Assembly (NCBI GenBank): GCA_963724705.1
Contig: CAVRVS010000004.1
Coordinates: 1,736,001-1,800,000 of the forward strand
DNA length: 64,000 nt
Source of the DNA: DASQPR01 sp963724705
GTDB taxonomy: Bacteria > Actinomycetota > Actinomycetes > Mycobacteriales > Micromonosporaceae
Direction of reading: 5' to 3'
Part shown: piece after piece, positions 1-8,797 of the stretch
Layout: every line of letters starts with the position of its first letter
How positions within the stretch are numbered: position 1 is the first letter of the stretch
The notes under the pieces: generated by a model
Database searches by the model: none
The model's input: the letters and a program-made list of their open reading frames with translations, nothing else
What the model was told of the DNA's origin: nothing
Position numbers and translations under genes: made by a program

Positions 1-355
1 GGTACGCGGCGGTCAGCTCGACGCCTCCGTCGACCGGCCGCCAGGTCACGACAAGTCCGTCGACCGCCTCGTCCCGCATGATGGTTCGCTGCCGGCGCAT
101 CGCGCGTTCGATCGCTTCCGGTGTCGGTGTGTCGTGCGGCCGACCGGCGGGTGAGCGTGCGTGCTCCATCCGTCGTACGAGACGCCGAAACGACAGCCAC
201 TTGTCCAGGAACCCGTCGGGCTCGCCGGCGTCCAGCGCGCGTGCGAGGTGCACCGTACCGATCAGGTCGGTCAGGCTCGACGCAAGCTCGGCCGCGGCGG
301 TGTCCGACGGCGCGACGCCCAGATCGACGACGACCCGCAGCGCGGTCATCGTCAT
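1..355 (-). CDS. Unrecognised protein, C-terminus off the window
   Basis: Only the first 118 codons are visible; the frame stays open to the left edge. The ATG at 355-353 overlaps the TGA of the acyl-CoA dehydrogenase gene upstream (ATGA), so it is the last visible gene of the operon that starts with the ThDP enzyme at 4577. The visible part begins MTMTALRVVVDLG, has an arginine-rich helical stretch (FRRLVRRMEHARS, about residues 60-72) and ends VVTWRPVDGGVELTAAY. I recognise no domain. By position it should act with the CoA-transferase and dehydrogenase, but that is inference. Confidence 0.55.
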   Translation of the reverse strand, partial: MTMTALRVVVDLGVAPSDTAAAELASSLTDLIGTVHLARALDAGEPDGFLDKWLSFRRLVRRMEHARSPAGRPHDTPTPEAIERAMRRQRTIMRDEAVDGLVVTWRPVDGGVELTAAY

Positions 356-1488
356 GGGCCCAGAAGCTCGCGCGCGATCCCGTTGCGCTGGATCTGTGGC
401 GTACCACCGCCGAGCGGTCCGTAGCGCGCCCAGCGGACGTAGCGCTCGATGCCGACCTCCTCGGCCCAGCCGTGACCGCCGAAGATCTGCATGGCGCGAT
501 CGGTCACGCGCAGCGCCATCTCGTTGGCGAACGTCTTCGCGATCGCCGCCTCGTAGCGCGACGGGAAGCCGGCGCCGGCGCGTGCCGCCGCGCGGTAGAC
601 GAGCAGTCGGGCGGCTTCGATGTCGATCGCGTTGTCGGCCAGCATCCAACCGATGCCTTGGTAGCGGCCGATCGGTCGGCCGCCTTGAACGCGCGTCTTG
701 GCATGCTCGACTGCGGCGTCCTGCGCGCCCTGGGCGATCCCGATCGAGATGGCGGCGTTGAGGCAACGCTGCCCGTTGAACGCCCGCAGCATCTTCCGGA
801 AGCCGTCGTCGCGAACGAGGATGTTGTCCACGCCCACGTGTACGTCCTCGAACCTGACCTCGTAAAGCCCTTCCCGGCCCAAGGTCGCGAACGGCGGACC
901 GACCGACAGGCCCGGCGTCTCCCGCTCGACCAGGACGGCGCCGATGCCGCCCGTATCGGCGAAACGTACGTACACCACGAACAAGCCGGCCACGTCGGCC
1001 CGAGAGATCAGCGTCTTCGTGCCGGAGATCGTCACGTCGTCACCGGACACGGTGGCCGTCGTCGTCATCGCCTTGATGTCCGATCCGGTGTCCGGTTCGG
1101 TGATGCAGATCGAGCAGATCAACGTGCCGTCGGCGACCTTCGGCAGGTACTTCCGCTTCTGGGCCTCGGTGCCGTACGAGCCGATCGCCCGGGTCTGTAC
1201 GCCCAACTCGCCCAGCGCCGCCATCGCCGTGGTGTAGCAGCAGCGGCCGAGTTCTTCGAGGATCACCGCGGCGTCCAGCCAGTCTCCCCCGCCGCCGCCG
1301 TACTCGACCGGGATGGTGGCGCCGAGAAGGCCGCGCTCGGCCAGGATCCGCATATTGCGCCACGGGAACGTCGCGTCCCGCTCCCATGTCAGCGCGTGGT
1401 CGCGGAACTCCGTCTCGGCCGTCTTGCGGGCCATGTCCCGTACGGCCTTCTGGCCCGGCGTCAACTCGAACGACGGAGTCTCATCCAC
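352..1488 (-). CDS. Acyl-CoA dehydrogenase family protein with atypical active site
   Basis: FAD-dependent acyl-CoA dehydrogenase fold, about 378 aa, the usual family length. Visible landmarks are the N-terminal helical domain, the FAD-contact segment CITEPDTGSDI, and the C-terminal FGGHGWAEE stretch. GTG at 1488 is chosen because GAGAGAGG lies about 9 nt upstream; a TTG at 1497 is the alternative. It follows the CaiB gene by 51 nt and overlaps the next gene by ATGA, so it belongs to the ThDP-CaiB operon. The canonical catalytic base, the Glu of YEGT near the C-terminus, is replaced: the segment reads LGGGTPQIQ. No Glu is seen at the alternative helix-G position used by long-chain or isovaleryl enzymes either. 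Family call is sure; normal dehydrogenase activity is doubtful. Confidence 0.88.
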   Translation of the reverse strand: MDETPSFELTPGQKAVRDMARKTAETEFRDHALTWERDATFPWRNMRILAERGLLGATIPVEYGGGGGDWLDAAVILEELGRCCYTTAMAALGELGVQTRAIGSYGTEAQKRKYLPKVADGTLICSICITEPDTGSDIKAMTTTATVSGDDVTISGTKTLISRADVAGLFVVYVRFADTGGIGAVLVERETPGLSVGPPFATLGREGLYEVRFEDVHVGVDNILVRDDGFRKMLRAFNGQRCLNAAISIGIAQGAQDAAVEHAKTRVQGGRPIGRYQGIGWMLADNAIDIEAARLLVYRAAARAGAGFPSRYEAAIAKTFANEMALRVTDRAMQIFGGHGWAEEVGIERYVRWARYGPLGGGTPQIQRNGIARELLGP

Positions 1489-1539
1489 GCGCAGCAACCT
1501 CTCTCAATAAGCCAGGGTCAATGTGAACTCGCGGAAGGT

Positions 1540-2763
1540 TTAGACCACCGCGCCCGACGACCGGAGGTTGTCGATTTCCTCCGGCGACAGGTCGAGGACC
1601 TCGGTCAGCACCTCGTCGGTGTGCTCGCCGATGGTCGGCGCCAGTCGCCGGATCACCGTCGGGGAATCGCCCAGCGTCAACGGGTTGCCGAACACGACGG
1701 TCTCGCCGACGCCCGGATAGGTCACCCGGTGCAGGATCCCGCGATCGAAGAGGTCCGGGTCGGTGGCCACTTCGGCCAGATGCCGTACGGCCGCGGTCGG
1801 CACCCCGGACGCGGCCAGTTCGGCGACGCACTCGTCGCGACGGCGCTCCGCGGCCCACGAACCGACCAGGTCGTCGACCTCGTCCATCCGTTGTGCCCGC
1901 ACGTATTGGCCGGCGTACCGCTCATCGGTCGCGAGTTCCGGCCGTCCCATGACCGCACACAGCGCCGCCCAGTGCGTGTCGCGCATGCAGAAGATGGCGA
2001 TCCAGCCATCGACGACCCGATAGACGTTGTACGGGCACATCGACAGGCTGCCGTGCCGGTTCCCGGTGCGTTCCGGCACGTTCCCGCCGCCGTCGAGCCA
2101 CCCGGCGAGGTTCGAGGCGAGCGTCGGCACCACGGCGTCCTGCATGCCGACCTCGACGAACTGGCCCCGGCCGGTGCGTTCCCGTTGATAGAGCGCGGCC
2201 AGGATCGCGGCGGCGAGATGTACGCCGCCCATGAAATCGGCCACCGCGACGCCGGCCTTCACCGGTGGACCGTCCGGAAACCCGGTCGACGACAGCACAC
2301 CCGTGTCGGCTTGCACGGTCAGATCCATCGCCGGCCGGTCGCGCTTCGAACCGGTTGCGCTGTAACCCTTTCCGGACGCGTACACGAGTCTGCTGTTGAC
2401 CTTCGAGATCGCGTCGTAGCCCAGCCCGAGCCGGTCCATCGTCCCGACCGCGAAGTTCTCGATCAGCACGTCGCTGTCGACGGCCAGGCGCAGCAGGATG
2501 TCGCGGCCGGCCGGTTGTTTGAGGTCGACGGCCAGCCCGCGCTTGTTCGAGTTGAGCATGAGAAACGGCTTCGACGCGCCGTTCGCGCTGCGCCAGCGGG
2601 TGGACTCACCGGTCGGCGGTTCGACCTTGATCACGTCGGCGCCGAGATGCGCGAGCAGAAGGCCGCAGTACGAACCGTTGTAGATCTGCCCGAGATCGAG
2701 CACACGCACTCCGCGGAGCGCACCGTCCGGGAGGTCGATGCCGTCCCGGTGCTCGTCTGACAC
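1540..2763 (-). CDS. CaiB/BaiF (class III) CoA-transferase
   Basis: Class III CoA-transferase, 407 aa, moving CoA between acyl groups in the cytoplasm. It starts with the family pattern LRGVRVLDLGQ, then LGADVIKVEPP and NKRGLAVDL. The catalytic Asp that forms the acyl anhydride is seen at about residue 176 in VAVADFMGG, followed by the conserved TGRGQFVEVGMQDAV. GTG at 2763 is chosen because GGGAG lies 6 nt upstream and the fold begins at once; an in-frame ATG at 2898 would add 45 unconserved residues. It lies between the ThDP enzyme and the acyl-CoA dehydrogenase, an arrangement reminiscent of formyl-CoA transferase/oxalyl-CoA decarboxylase pairs, but the substrate is not visible. Confidence 0.92.
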   Translation of the reverse strand: MSDEHRDGIDLPDGALRGVRVLDLGQIYNGSYCGLLLAHLGADVIKVEPPTGESTRWRSANGASKPFLMLNSNKRGLAVDLKQPAGRDILLRLAVDSDVLIENFAVGTMDRLGLGYDAISKVNSRLVYASGKGYSATGSKRDRPAMDLTVQADTGVLSSTGFPDGPPVKAGVAVADFMGGVHLAAAILAALYQRERTGRGQFVEVGMQDAVVPTLASNLAGWLDGGGNVPERTGNRHGSLSMCPYNVYRVVDGWIAIFCMRDTHWAALCAVMGRPELATDERYAGQYVRAQRMDEVDDLVGSWAAERRRDECVAELAASGVPTAAVRHLAEVATDPDLFDRGILHRVTYPGVGETVVFGNPLTLGDSPTVIRRLAPTIGEHTDEVLTEVLDLSPEEIDNLRSSGAVV

Positions 2764-2821
2764 CGGATCTCCCGTTCCTGCGCTGGCTCGGCCCGCCTGG
2801 CGTGCGGTCGGCCGCCTCGTG

Positions 2822-2863
2822 CACCGTGGAACCGGCGTTCTCATGACAGCCGGCCCCACGGTG
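2822..2863. terminator. Hairpin between the ThDP and CaiB genes
   Basis: Arms CACCGTGG-AA-CCGGC (2822-2836) and GCCGG-CC-CCACGGTG (2849-2863) pair with one 2x2 internal loop around a 12-nt loop. There is no T-run on the minus strand, so it may attenuate or stabilise the operon mRNA rather than end it. Confidence 0.4.
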
Positions 2864-2921
2864 GGTCTTTTCGTTCCGGCACGTCCGCGGGCCGTCACGG
2901 TCCGCCGAGCGTGCCGCGCCG

Positions 2922-4577
2922 TCAGGCGTCCTGGCCGAAGTGCAGGCGCCGGTACGGAATGCTGATGACGGTCGTCGAGATGCGCGCGTCGATGATCGTC
3001 GGCTGCGGGTTGGCCAGGTATTCGTCGACCGCGGCCCGCAGGCCGTCGAGCGTGGTCACCAGCGCGCCGTTGCCGCCGAGCGCCCGACCGACCGCGCCGA
3101 GGTCCGGCGTCGAGATGCGGGCGAGGTCGGCGTTGAGGCCCTTCGCGACGGCCTTGTGGTATTCGGCCCCGAGCAGCTGGTCGTTCATCAGCACCACCAG
3201 CAGCGGCAGGCCGTAGCGGACCGCCGTCTCGAACTCGGGCAGATGCATCATGAAGCCGGCGTCGCCCTCGAGCAGGAAGGCCGGCTTGTCCTCGGTCGCG
3301 ACCATGGCACCGATCGCCGTCGTCAGGCCCTGGCCGATGCAGCCGAAGTGTTGGTTGGCCAGCAGCATCCGCCGCTTGCGCGTCATGAGGATCGTGGAGA
3401 AGCAGATGTTCTGCCCGCCGCCGATGACGAGGCCGACCTCCGGCGGGATCCGCTCGTCGAGCTCCCGGCAGATGTCGCGTGGGTCGAGCGTGTTCGGCTC
3501 GAGCTCGTACGGCTCGTTGTCCTCGAACGCGGTCGCGAGCCGTTCCTTCACGTCCGGCGTACGGTAGCCGACCTGGTGGACGCCGCGCTCCTGGAGCACC
3601 CGGTGAAGTTCGGTGACGCCGAGGGTGGCGTCGGTGTGCACGTACACATCGGCCGAGCGGCCGTCGCCCATGACGACGTGTGGCTTCGCGTCGAGCTGGA
3701 TGAACTTCGCACCCGGGTAGAGGTAGCCGTGCTCGGTCGTGTACTTGTTCAGCCCGGCGCCGATCGCGATGACGGCGTCGGCCTCCTGGAACAGCTCCAT
3801 CGCGGTCTTGGTCGAGTACAGACCGGAGATGCCGACGTGGTATTCGTCCTGGTCGCAGAGCCAGGTCTTGGCCATCAGGGTGGTCGCGATGATCGCGCCG
3901 ATGTCGGCGGCCAGCCGCACGACGGCGTCGCCGGCGCCGGAGCGCATGGCACCCCGACCGACGATGATCACCGGGCGCTCGGCGGTGGCCAGGATGTCGG
4001 CCGCCGCCGCGATGGACGCCGGGTTCGGGTAGGTCGGCGTGACGTGACTCAGCAGGTCCTTCGACGGCACGTAGACCTCGTCGTCGTCGAACGACTCCTG
4101 CTGGACGTTCATGGGCGCGCTGAGCAGGATCGGGCGGGACTCCGTACGGGCCCGGTAGAACGCCTGCTGCACCGCCTCGTACGCGTTCTCGCCCTTGCTC
4201 AGATGGACGAAGCCGGCCTCACATGCCTCGGCGAAGCGCTTCTGGTCGAGCCGCTGGACGTAGGACTCATCCCCGATCGGGGCCTCGCCGACGAACGCGA
4301 CCATCGGGGTCCGCGCCCGCGAGGCGACGAGAAGCGTCGTCGCCAGCTGCGCCACGCCCGGGCCGGACGTCGTGGTGCACACGCCCGGGTTGCCGTCCGT
4401 CCGGGCCCAGCCGTCGGCCATGGCCAGACCGCCGCCCTCATGGCGCACCTCGAACTGCCGGACGCCGAACTTGTCCAGTTCGTTCATCCAGTACATGTTC
4501 GCGTCGCCCATCATGCCGAACACCGCTGTCGTGCCCTCGGCCACGAATGCACGAGCCAGTGCCTGGTAAACCTTCAT
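2922..4577 (-). CDS. ThDP-dependent enzyme, acetolactate-synthase fold (copy 1)
   Basis: Thiamine-diphosphate enzyme, 551 aa, with the three-domain layout of acetolactate synthase, oxalyl-CoA decarboxylase and benzoylformate decarboxylase. The cofactor-activating Glu is at residue 47 (EVRHEGGG), followed by TTTSGPG. The C-terminal Mg-ThDP motif is GDAGFMMHLPEFE ending in the Asn-Asp of VVLMND. ATG at 4577 gives the conserved start MKVYQALARAF shared with the homologue at 30648-32300; both end YRRLH(F/Y)GQDA and are clearly paralogues. The GntR gene at 4806 is divergent and a 21-bp operator-like site lies 45 nt upstream. Whether it decarboxylates a 2-oxoacid, cleaves a 2-hydroxyacyl-CoA or makes a carboligation product cannot be told. 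Confidence 0.88.
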   Translation of the reverse strand: MKVYQALARAFVAEGTTAVFGMMGDANMYWMNELDKFGVRQFEVRHEGGGLAMADGWARTDGNPGVCTTTSGPGVAQLATTLLVASRARTPMVAFVGEAPIGDESYVQRLDQKRFAEACEAGFVHLSKGENAYEAVQQAFYRARTESRPILLSAPMNVQQESFDDDEVYVPSKDLLSHVTPTYPNPASIAAAADILATAERPVIIVGRGAMRSGAGDAVVRLAADIGAIIATTLMAKTWLCDQDEYHVGISGLYSTKTAMELFQEADAVIAIGAGLNKYTTEHGYLYPGAKFIQLDAKPHVVMGDGRSADVYVHTDATLGVTELHRVLQERGVHQVGYRTPDVKERLATAFEDNEPYELEPNTLDPRDICRELDERIPPEVGLVIGGGQNICFSTILMTRKRRMLLANQHFGCIGQGLTTAIGAMVATEDKPAFLLEGDAGFMMHLPEFETAVRYGLPLLVVLMNDQLLGAEYHKAVAKGLNADLARISTPDLGAVGRALGGNGALVTTLDGLRAAVDEYLANPQPTIIDARISTTVISIPYRRLHFGQDA

Positions 4578-4621
4578 CCCGCGTCGTCCTTCCTCGTACC
4601 GCAGCGCACGGCATGGCGCAA

Positions 4622-4642
4622 TTACATGCAGAGAGCATACAA
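4622..4642. promoter_or_regulatory. Operator-like site A
   Basis: TTACATGC-AGAGA-GCATACAA, an imperfect 8-5-8 inverted repeat 45 nt upstream of the ThDP start at 4577. It matches the site found before eight other island promoters. A lone GCATACGA half-site at 4759-4766 lies just before the divergent GntR gene. Confidence 0.6.
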
Positions 4643-4805
4643 GATTGGCCACGGGCTGCGGAAGCGCCGTGGCGTCAGTTTTGCTTAGACTCTTTCCGAT
4701 ACAGACCTGGAGAACACGCGGCCGCAACGTTGCGCTCGTGTACACGGGGGCGGCGAGTGCATACGATCACAGGGACCGCCCCGTCTCGAAGTAAGGACCA
4801 CGACT

Positions 4806-5531
4806 GTGATTACCCAACCGACCGAGTCCACCGGCGACGTCGCCGTCGGTCTGCAGCGCCTCGTGCTGACGGGCGACGGGAGTGCACCGACGCGGGGCAG
4901 CATGCCGGAGGCGGTCGCCGCAGCACTTCGCGAGGCGATTCTCGACGGCGTGCTCGAGCCGGGGGCGTGGCTGCGCGAGGCCGAGGTGGCGCGCGAATTG
5001 AAGGTGAGCCGGACGCCGGTGCGCGATGCATTCCGCATGCTCGCCGCCGAGGGTCTGGTCAACATCAACGCCAACCAGGGCGCCGTGGTGAGCCCGATGA
5101 CCAGCGATGACGTCCTCGAGTTGTACGTCATGCGGGAGGCACTGGAAGCGCTGGCGGCCAAGCTCGCGGCCCGGCGTGCTCCCCGCCACTGCCTGCAGGA
5201 GTTCTCCGTCCTGATCCCCGAGATGAAGCGCGTCGGCGAGCTCGGCGACTTCCGGGAGCTGTCGCGGCTGAATTTCCAATTCCATGCGATCGTCCGCGAC
5301 GCGGCCGGCAACCGCTATCTGGAGCGCGCGCTCACCCAGGTCCAGAACGCCGCGCGGCGCTTCCCCGATCCCACGCTCGGACTGCCCGGTCGGGTGGCCG
5401 AGTCGATCGCCGAGCACGTCGCACTGGCCGACGCGATCAGTCAGGGCGACGCCGCCACGGCCGAGAAGCTGGCCATCGAACACATGCGTCACCTGTCGGA
5501 GCTGCGGATCCGGATGCTGTTGCACAACTGA
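4806..5531 (+). CDS. GntR-family regulator, FCD subfamily (copy 1)
   Basis: Transcriptional regulator, 241 aa. A winged helix-turn-helix spans about residues 30-95; the recognition helix region REAEVARELKVSRTPVRDAF is typical of FadR-type GntR proteins. The C-terminal all-helical FCD domain carries the expected metal/ligand histidines in FHAIVRDA, EHVALAD and EHMRHL. GTG at 4806 follows AAGGA by 8 nt. It diverges from the ThDP operon and is a close paralogue of the regulator at 36177-36890 (shared segments such as RELKVSRTPVRDAFR and RRFPDPTL). FCD regulators are usually repressors released by an organic acid. I infer that this one, its twin or both bind the repeated operator of the island. 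Confidence 0.93.
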   Translation: MITQPTESTGDVAVGLQRLVLTGDGSAPTRGSMPEAVAAALREAILDGVLEPGAWLREAEVARELKVSRTPVRDAFRMLAAEGLVNINANQGAVVSPMTSDDVLELYVMREALEALAAKLAARRAPRHCLQEFSVLIPEMKRVGELGDFRELSRLNFQFHAIVRDAAGNRYLERALTQVQNAARRFPDPTLGLPGRVAESIAEHVALADAISQGDAATAEKLAIEHMRHLSELRIRMLLHN

Positions 5532-5626
5532 CGGCGGTCCGGTCGGGCGACGCGTTCGTCTGACCGGCCGCCGAACCGGAGGCGGGCACGGCCGTCCGAC
5601 CGAGGACCGCCCCGTCGAGGGCCGGT

Positions 5627-6490
5627 TCAAGACGAGGACGCGGACCCGGCGCCGATCCGGCCCTCCTCCTCGATCAGCGTCCAGACCTGGTCGAGGTACT
5701 TCACGAACGCCGGGTCCCGCTTGAGCGTCAGGGACCGTGGCCGCGGCAGGTCGATGTCGATGATCTCGCGTACCCGGCCGGGGCGGGCTGTCATGACGAC
5801 GACCCGATCGGAGAGGTAGACCGCCTCGTCGATCTGGTGCGTGATGAACACCGCCGTCTTGTGCGTCCGCTCCCAGATGTTCAGCAGCTCGGACTGCATC
5901 ACCTCGCGAGTCTGCGCGTCGAGCGCGGCGAACGGCTCGTCCAGCAGCAACAGCTCCGGGTCGGTCGCCAGAGCGCGGGCCAGGTTGGCCCGCTGCTGCA
6001 TGCCGCCGGAAAGTTCACTCGGGTACGAGTTCTCGAACCCCTCCAGACCGACGAGGCGGATCAGGTCCTTGACCGCCGCCTTCGCTTCGGCCGACCGGTG
6101 GTTGCCCCGCATCTCCACGCCATAACGGATGTTGCCCTCGGCGGTGCGCCACGGCAGCAAGGACGGCGCCTGGAACACGACCGCACGGTCGTGTCCGGGC
6201 CCGGTGACCGGGCGCCCGTCGACCTCGATCGAACCGCTGGAGATCGGCACGAGCCCGTCGATCGCCTTCAGCAGCGTGGTTTTGCCGCAGCCGCTCGTGC
6301 CGACGATGCAGATGAACTCGCCTTTGTCGACGGTCAGGTTGATGTTGTGCAGCGCTCGTTTCGTGCCCGAGCGCGCCGTCTGGTAGTGGACGGCCACGTT
6401 GCGGACCGTGAGACCCGCGCCGCGGTGCCCGTTCTGCGACGGGACCGGCGTGGACGGGCGATCTGCCGATCCGTTTCGGGTGAAGGCCAT
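5627..6490 (-). CDS. ABC transporter ATPase, nitrate/sulfonate/taurine type
   Basis: ATP-binding subunit of a SsuB/TauB/NrtD-type importer, 287 aa. Walker A is at residues 64-71 (GTSGCGKT), the signature LSGGMQQR is near 160-167, and Walker B LLLLDEPFAALD is near 180-191, followed by the switch histidine of VFITHQID. ATG at 6490 has AGGGAG 6 nt upstream. It is the last gene of a six-gene minus-strand operon: binding protein, MmgE/PrpD protein, cupin, CoxG-hydrolase, permease, ATPase. The N-terminal 27 residues before the ABC domain are low-complexity. Substrate is unknown; the family takes up sulfonates, nitrate, cyanate, pyrimidines and aromatic acids. Confidence 0.93.
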   Translation of the reverse strand: MAFTRNGSADRPSTPVPSQNGHRGAGLTVRNVAVHYQTARSGTKRALHNINLTVDKGEFICIVGTSGCGKTTLLKAIDGLVPISSGSIEVDGRPVTGPGHDRAVVFQAPSLLPWRTAEGNIRYGVEMRGNHRSAEAKAAVKDLIRLVGLEGFENSYPSELSGGMQQRANLARALATDPELLLLDEPFAALDAQTREVMQSELLNIWERTHKTAVFITHQIDEAVYLSDRVVVMTARPGRVREIIDIDLPRPRSLTLKRDPAFVKYLDQVWTLIEEEGRIGAGSASSS

Positions 6491-6549
6491 CTCGACTCCC
6501 TATCCTCTCCGCTGCTCGGCCGCGCGCACCGGGCGCCGTACGAGTGCGG

Positions 6550-7469
6550 TCACTTGCTCGCCGTCTGTCGCCATGTCTGGAAGTGCTGCTCGAGTTTGGT
6601 GAGAATGCCGGTCGCGATGAGGCCGAAGACCGCGATGATCACGACGCCCGCGAAGACGAGGTCGGTCTGGAATGTGTTGCCGGCGACCGCGATCAGGTGG
6701 CCGACACCGGTGGTCGACGCGTAGAGCTCACCGACGACGACACCGGTCAGGCGTGACCGAGCCCGACCCGGATGCCGCTCAGGATGTACGGCACCGAGCC
6801 CGGCAGCGCGATCGTACGGAAGATCTTGAAGTCGCTGGCGCCGAACGACTTCGCCATCGTCAACAGGGCCGGGTCGAGCGACTTGATACCGGTGATCGTG
6901 TTGATCAGGATGGCGATGAGCGCGCCGAGCAGCACGACCGCGATCTTCAGCTCGATGCCGATGCCGACCCAGATGATGAGCAGCGGCAGCAGAGCGACGC
7001 GGGGCACGGCGTTCAGGAACGTCACGAACGGACTGAAGATCGCCTCGATCGGCCGGTACCAACCGATCAGGATGCCGAGCGGGATCGCGACCACGATCGC
7101 GATCAGGAAGCCCCACGCGAACTCCTCGGCGCTGATCCAGACGTTCGGCCACAACTGGCCGGTCTCGATCAATGTCTTCAGTTCGTCGAAGATCCGGTGC
7201 GGCGAGCTGCCGAACAACGGGTTCACGACGCCCGTGTCGCTGGCCCACTCCCAGAGGCCGAGGAACACGATGACGGCGAGCGTGCCGACCCACCAGTTGT
7301 AGTAGCGGCGCATGAAACGCCGCACTCCCGACTGATTGCTACCGATCGAGGCGTCGCTGTCGTCGACGACGATGTCATCGTCGGTGTCGTGGGGCGCGTC
7401 GGGGAGGGTGGCTAGTTCCGTCACCGACGAGCGCTCGCGGGCTCCCGCTCGGTCCAGTGGTCGCGTCAT
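6550..7469 (-). pseudogene. ABC transporter permease, SsuC/TauC type, with one frameshift
   Basis: Inner-membrane permease partner of the ATPase downstream. The first frame (7469-6747) holds the N-terminal tail, several membrane segments (for example WWVGTLAVIVFLGLWEWA) and most of the BPD_transp_1 domain up to GIRVGLGHA, where it meets a TGA. The domain continues at once in another frame (LTGVVVGELYAST to QTASK, stop at 6550). A single missing base at about 6752-6757 explains this. The rest is intact: full length would be about 306 aa and the start overlaps the upstream TGA (ATGA). It may be a sequencing deletion, a recent mutation, or less likely recoding; no slippery site is evident. Confidence 0.85.
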
Positions 7470-8764
7470 GGCCGGCCTACCAACTCGGGGGACGTGATGA
7501 AATTGGCGCTCTCAGCGAACAGTACGGGCGCATCGTTGTCCAGAGTGACCAGGTGAAAGCTGTTCTCGAACCACAGTCGGCGCTTGGCCGCCTGCGACAT
7601 CGCCGACCACACCGCCTCGCCGTCGGCGGGCGCCACGACGTGGTCCGCGCGGCTCGTCGCGAGGAGGACGGGCTGCCGGATCTTGCCGAGATCGGCCCTT
7701 ACGAGCTGTCCGAATTGCTCGAGCGAGTAGGCCGCCCGCAGAGACGTACGGTCGTAGCCCACGTCCGTACCACCGGGCTTCTTGATGTCACCGCGGACCG
7801 CGGCCGATGAGCGGCGCAGGAAACGCATGAGTCCCAACGGTCTCGGCACGCCGGCCGGCGCCGTCAGGATCGGGTTGACGGCGACTACGCCGGCGACGTC
7901 GTCGGGCCGCTGCTCGGCCAGCCGGAGCGCGAGCGTCGCGCCGAGCGAGATGCCGGCCACGAACACCGTGCTGTGCTCGGCCCGCAACTGGGTAAGCGCC
8001 TTCTCGGCCTCGGCGTACCAGTCGGCCCAGGTCGTCTGCCGGAGGTCCTTCCACCGCGTGCCGTGGCCGGGCAGGCGCGGAATGCTGACAGCGAGGCCGG
8101 CCGCGGCCAGCGCCTCACCCCACGGACGCACGCCACTGGGCGAGCCGCCAAATCCGTGCAGCAACAGCACGCCGGCGGCCGGTTTCGCCGGTTCGGCCGG
8201 CTCGGCGGGGCTCGTCACCGTCGTCTCCACGGTCCCGGCCGTCGTCTCCACGGTCGCCGCCGTCGGTTGAACCGGCGGGGCGGCGACGACGCTCGGCCCG
8301 AGCTGGGTCGACCCGCTCGCGCACCGCAACGACAGCGCCTCGACGAATTCGCCGGTCATCCGCCGGACAACGGCGGTGGCGGCGCCCTCGATCATCGAGG
8401 CCAGCTTGCCGCTCAGCACGACCTCGCCGTTCGCTTGGACCTCGGACGCCGAGCCGCCGTCGATCGGATCGACCTTGAACGACGCCGTCGCCTGGAACTT
8501 TGTGCCGCCCTGGCCGTCGCGACCACTCGCCTTGACGGTGCCCCGCCGCTCCTCGTCATCGAGCTCGAGCGCGACCCGGCCGGCGAAGCTCACCCGTAGC
8601 GCACTGAACTTCACGGTCATGGCGCCGTTGTACGTACCGTCCTCGTTCTGCCCGGTCAGCGCCGCGCCCTGTACGCACTCGACGACGGCGTTCGGGTCGG
8701 ACAGGACCGCGTACACCTCGGCCGGCGACGCGGCGACGGTGAATTTCTCATTGATCTCGATCAT
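7466..8764 (-). CDS. CoxG-like SRPBCC domain fused to alpha/beta hydrolase
   Basis: Two-domain protein, 432 aa. Residues 1-148 form a CoxG/SRPBCC domain (ligand-binding helix-grip fold) with the typical start IEINEKFTVAASPAEVYAVL and GEVVLSGKLASMIEG. A Thr/Pro/Ala-rich linker runs to about 197. Residues 198-432 are an alpha/beta hydrolase of the carboxylesterase type: oxyanion motif LLHGFGG, nucleophile Ser273 in GISLGA, Asp374 in SRADH and His404 in NSFHL. The C-terminus overlaps the permease start (ATGA). The pairing with a transporter, an MmgE/PrpD protein and a cupin suggests binding and hydrolysis of an ester, lactone or thioester intermediate; that is inference. I know no named enzyme with this architecture. 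Confidence 0.85.
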   Translation of the reverse strand: MIEINEKFTVAASPAEVYAVLSDPNAVVECVQGAALTGQNEDGTYNGAMTVKFSALRVSFAGRVALELDDEERRGTVKASGRDGQGGTKFQATASFKVDPIDGGSASEVQANGEVVLSGKLASMIEGAATAVVRRMTGEFVEALSLRCASGSTQLGPSVVAAPPVQPTAATVETTAGTVETTVTSPAEPAEPAKPAAGVLLLHGFGGSPSGVRPWGEALAAAGLAVSIPRLPGHGTRWKDLRQTTWADWYAEAEKALTQLRAEHSTVFVAGISLGATLALRLAEQRPDDVAGVVAVNPILTAPAGVPRPLGLMRFLRRSSAAVRGDIKKPGGTDVGYDRTSLRAAYSLEQFGQLVRADLGKIRQPVLLATSRADHVVAPADGEAVWSAMSQAAKRRLWFENSFHLVTLDNDAPVLFAESANFITSPELVGRP

Positions 8765-8797
8765 CGTTTACCCATCAGTTCGGTACGGCGGATGCGT

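Noticed and set aside
121..2760. 879-codon plus-strand open frame
   Set aside because: It is the antisense shadow of the acyl-CoA dehydrogenase and CaiB genes; composition is Arg/His-rich and no domain is present.
4759..4766. Operator for GntR copy 1 itself
   Set aside because: Only a single GCATACGA half-site without a partner at the right distance. Autoregulation cannot be claimed from it.
6747..6760. Programmed frameshift in the permease
   Set aside because: No slippery heptamer and no stimulatory structure was seen. A plain indel is simpler.
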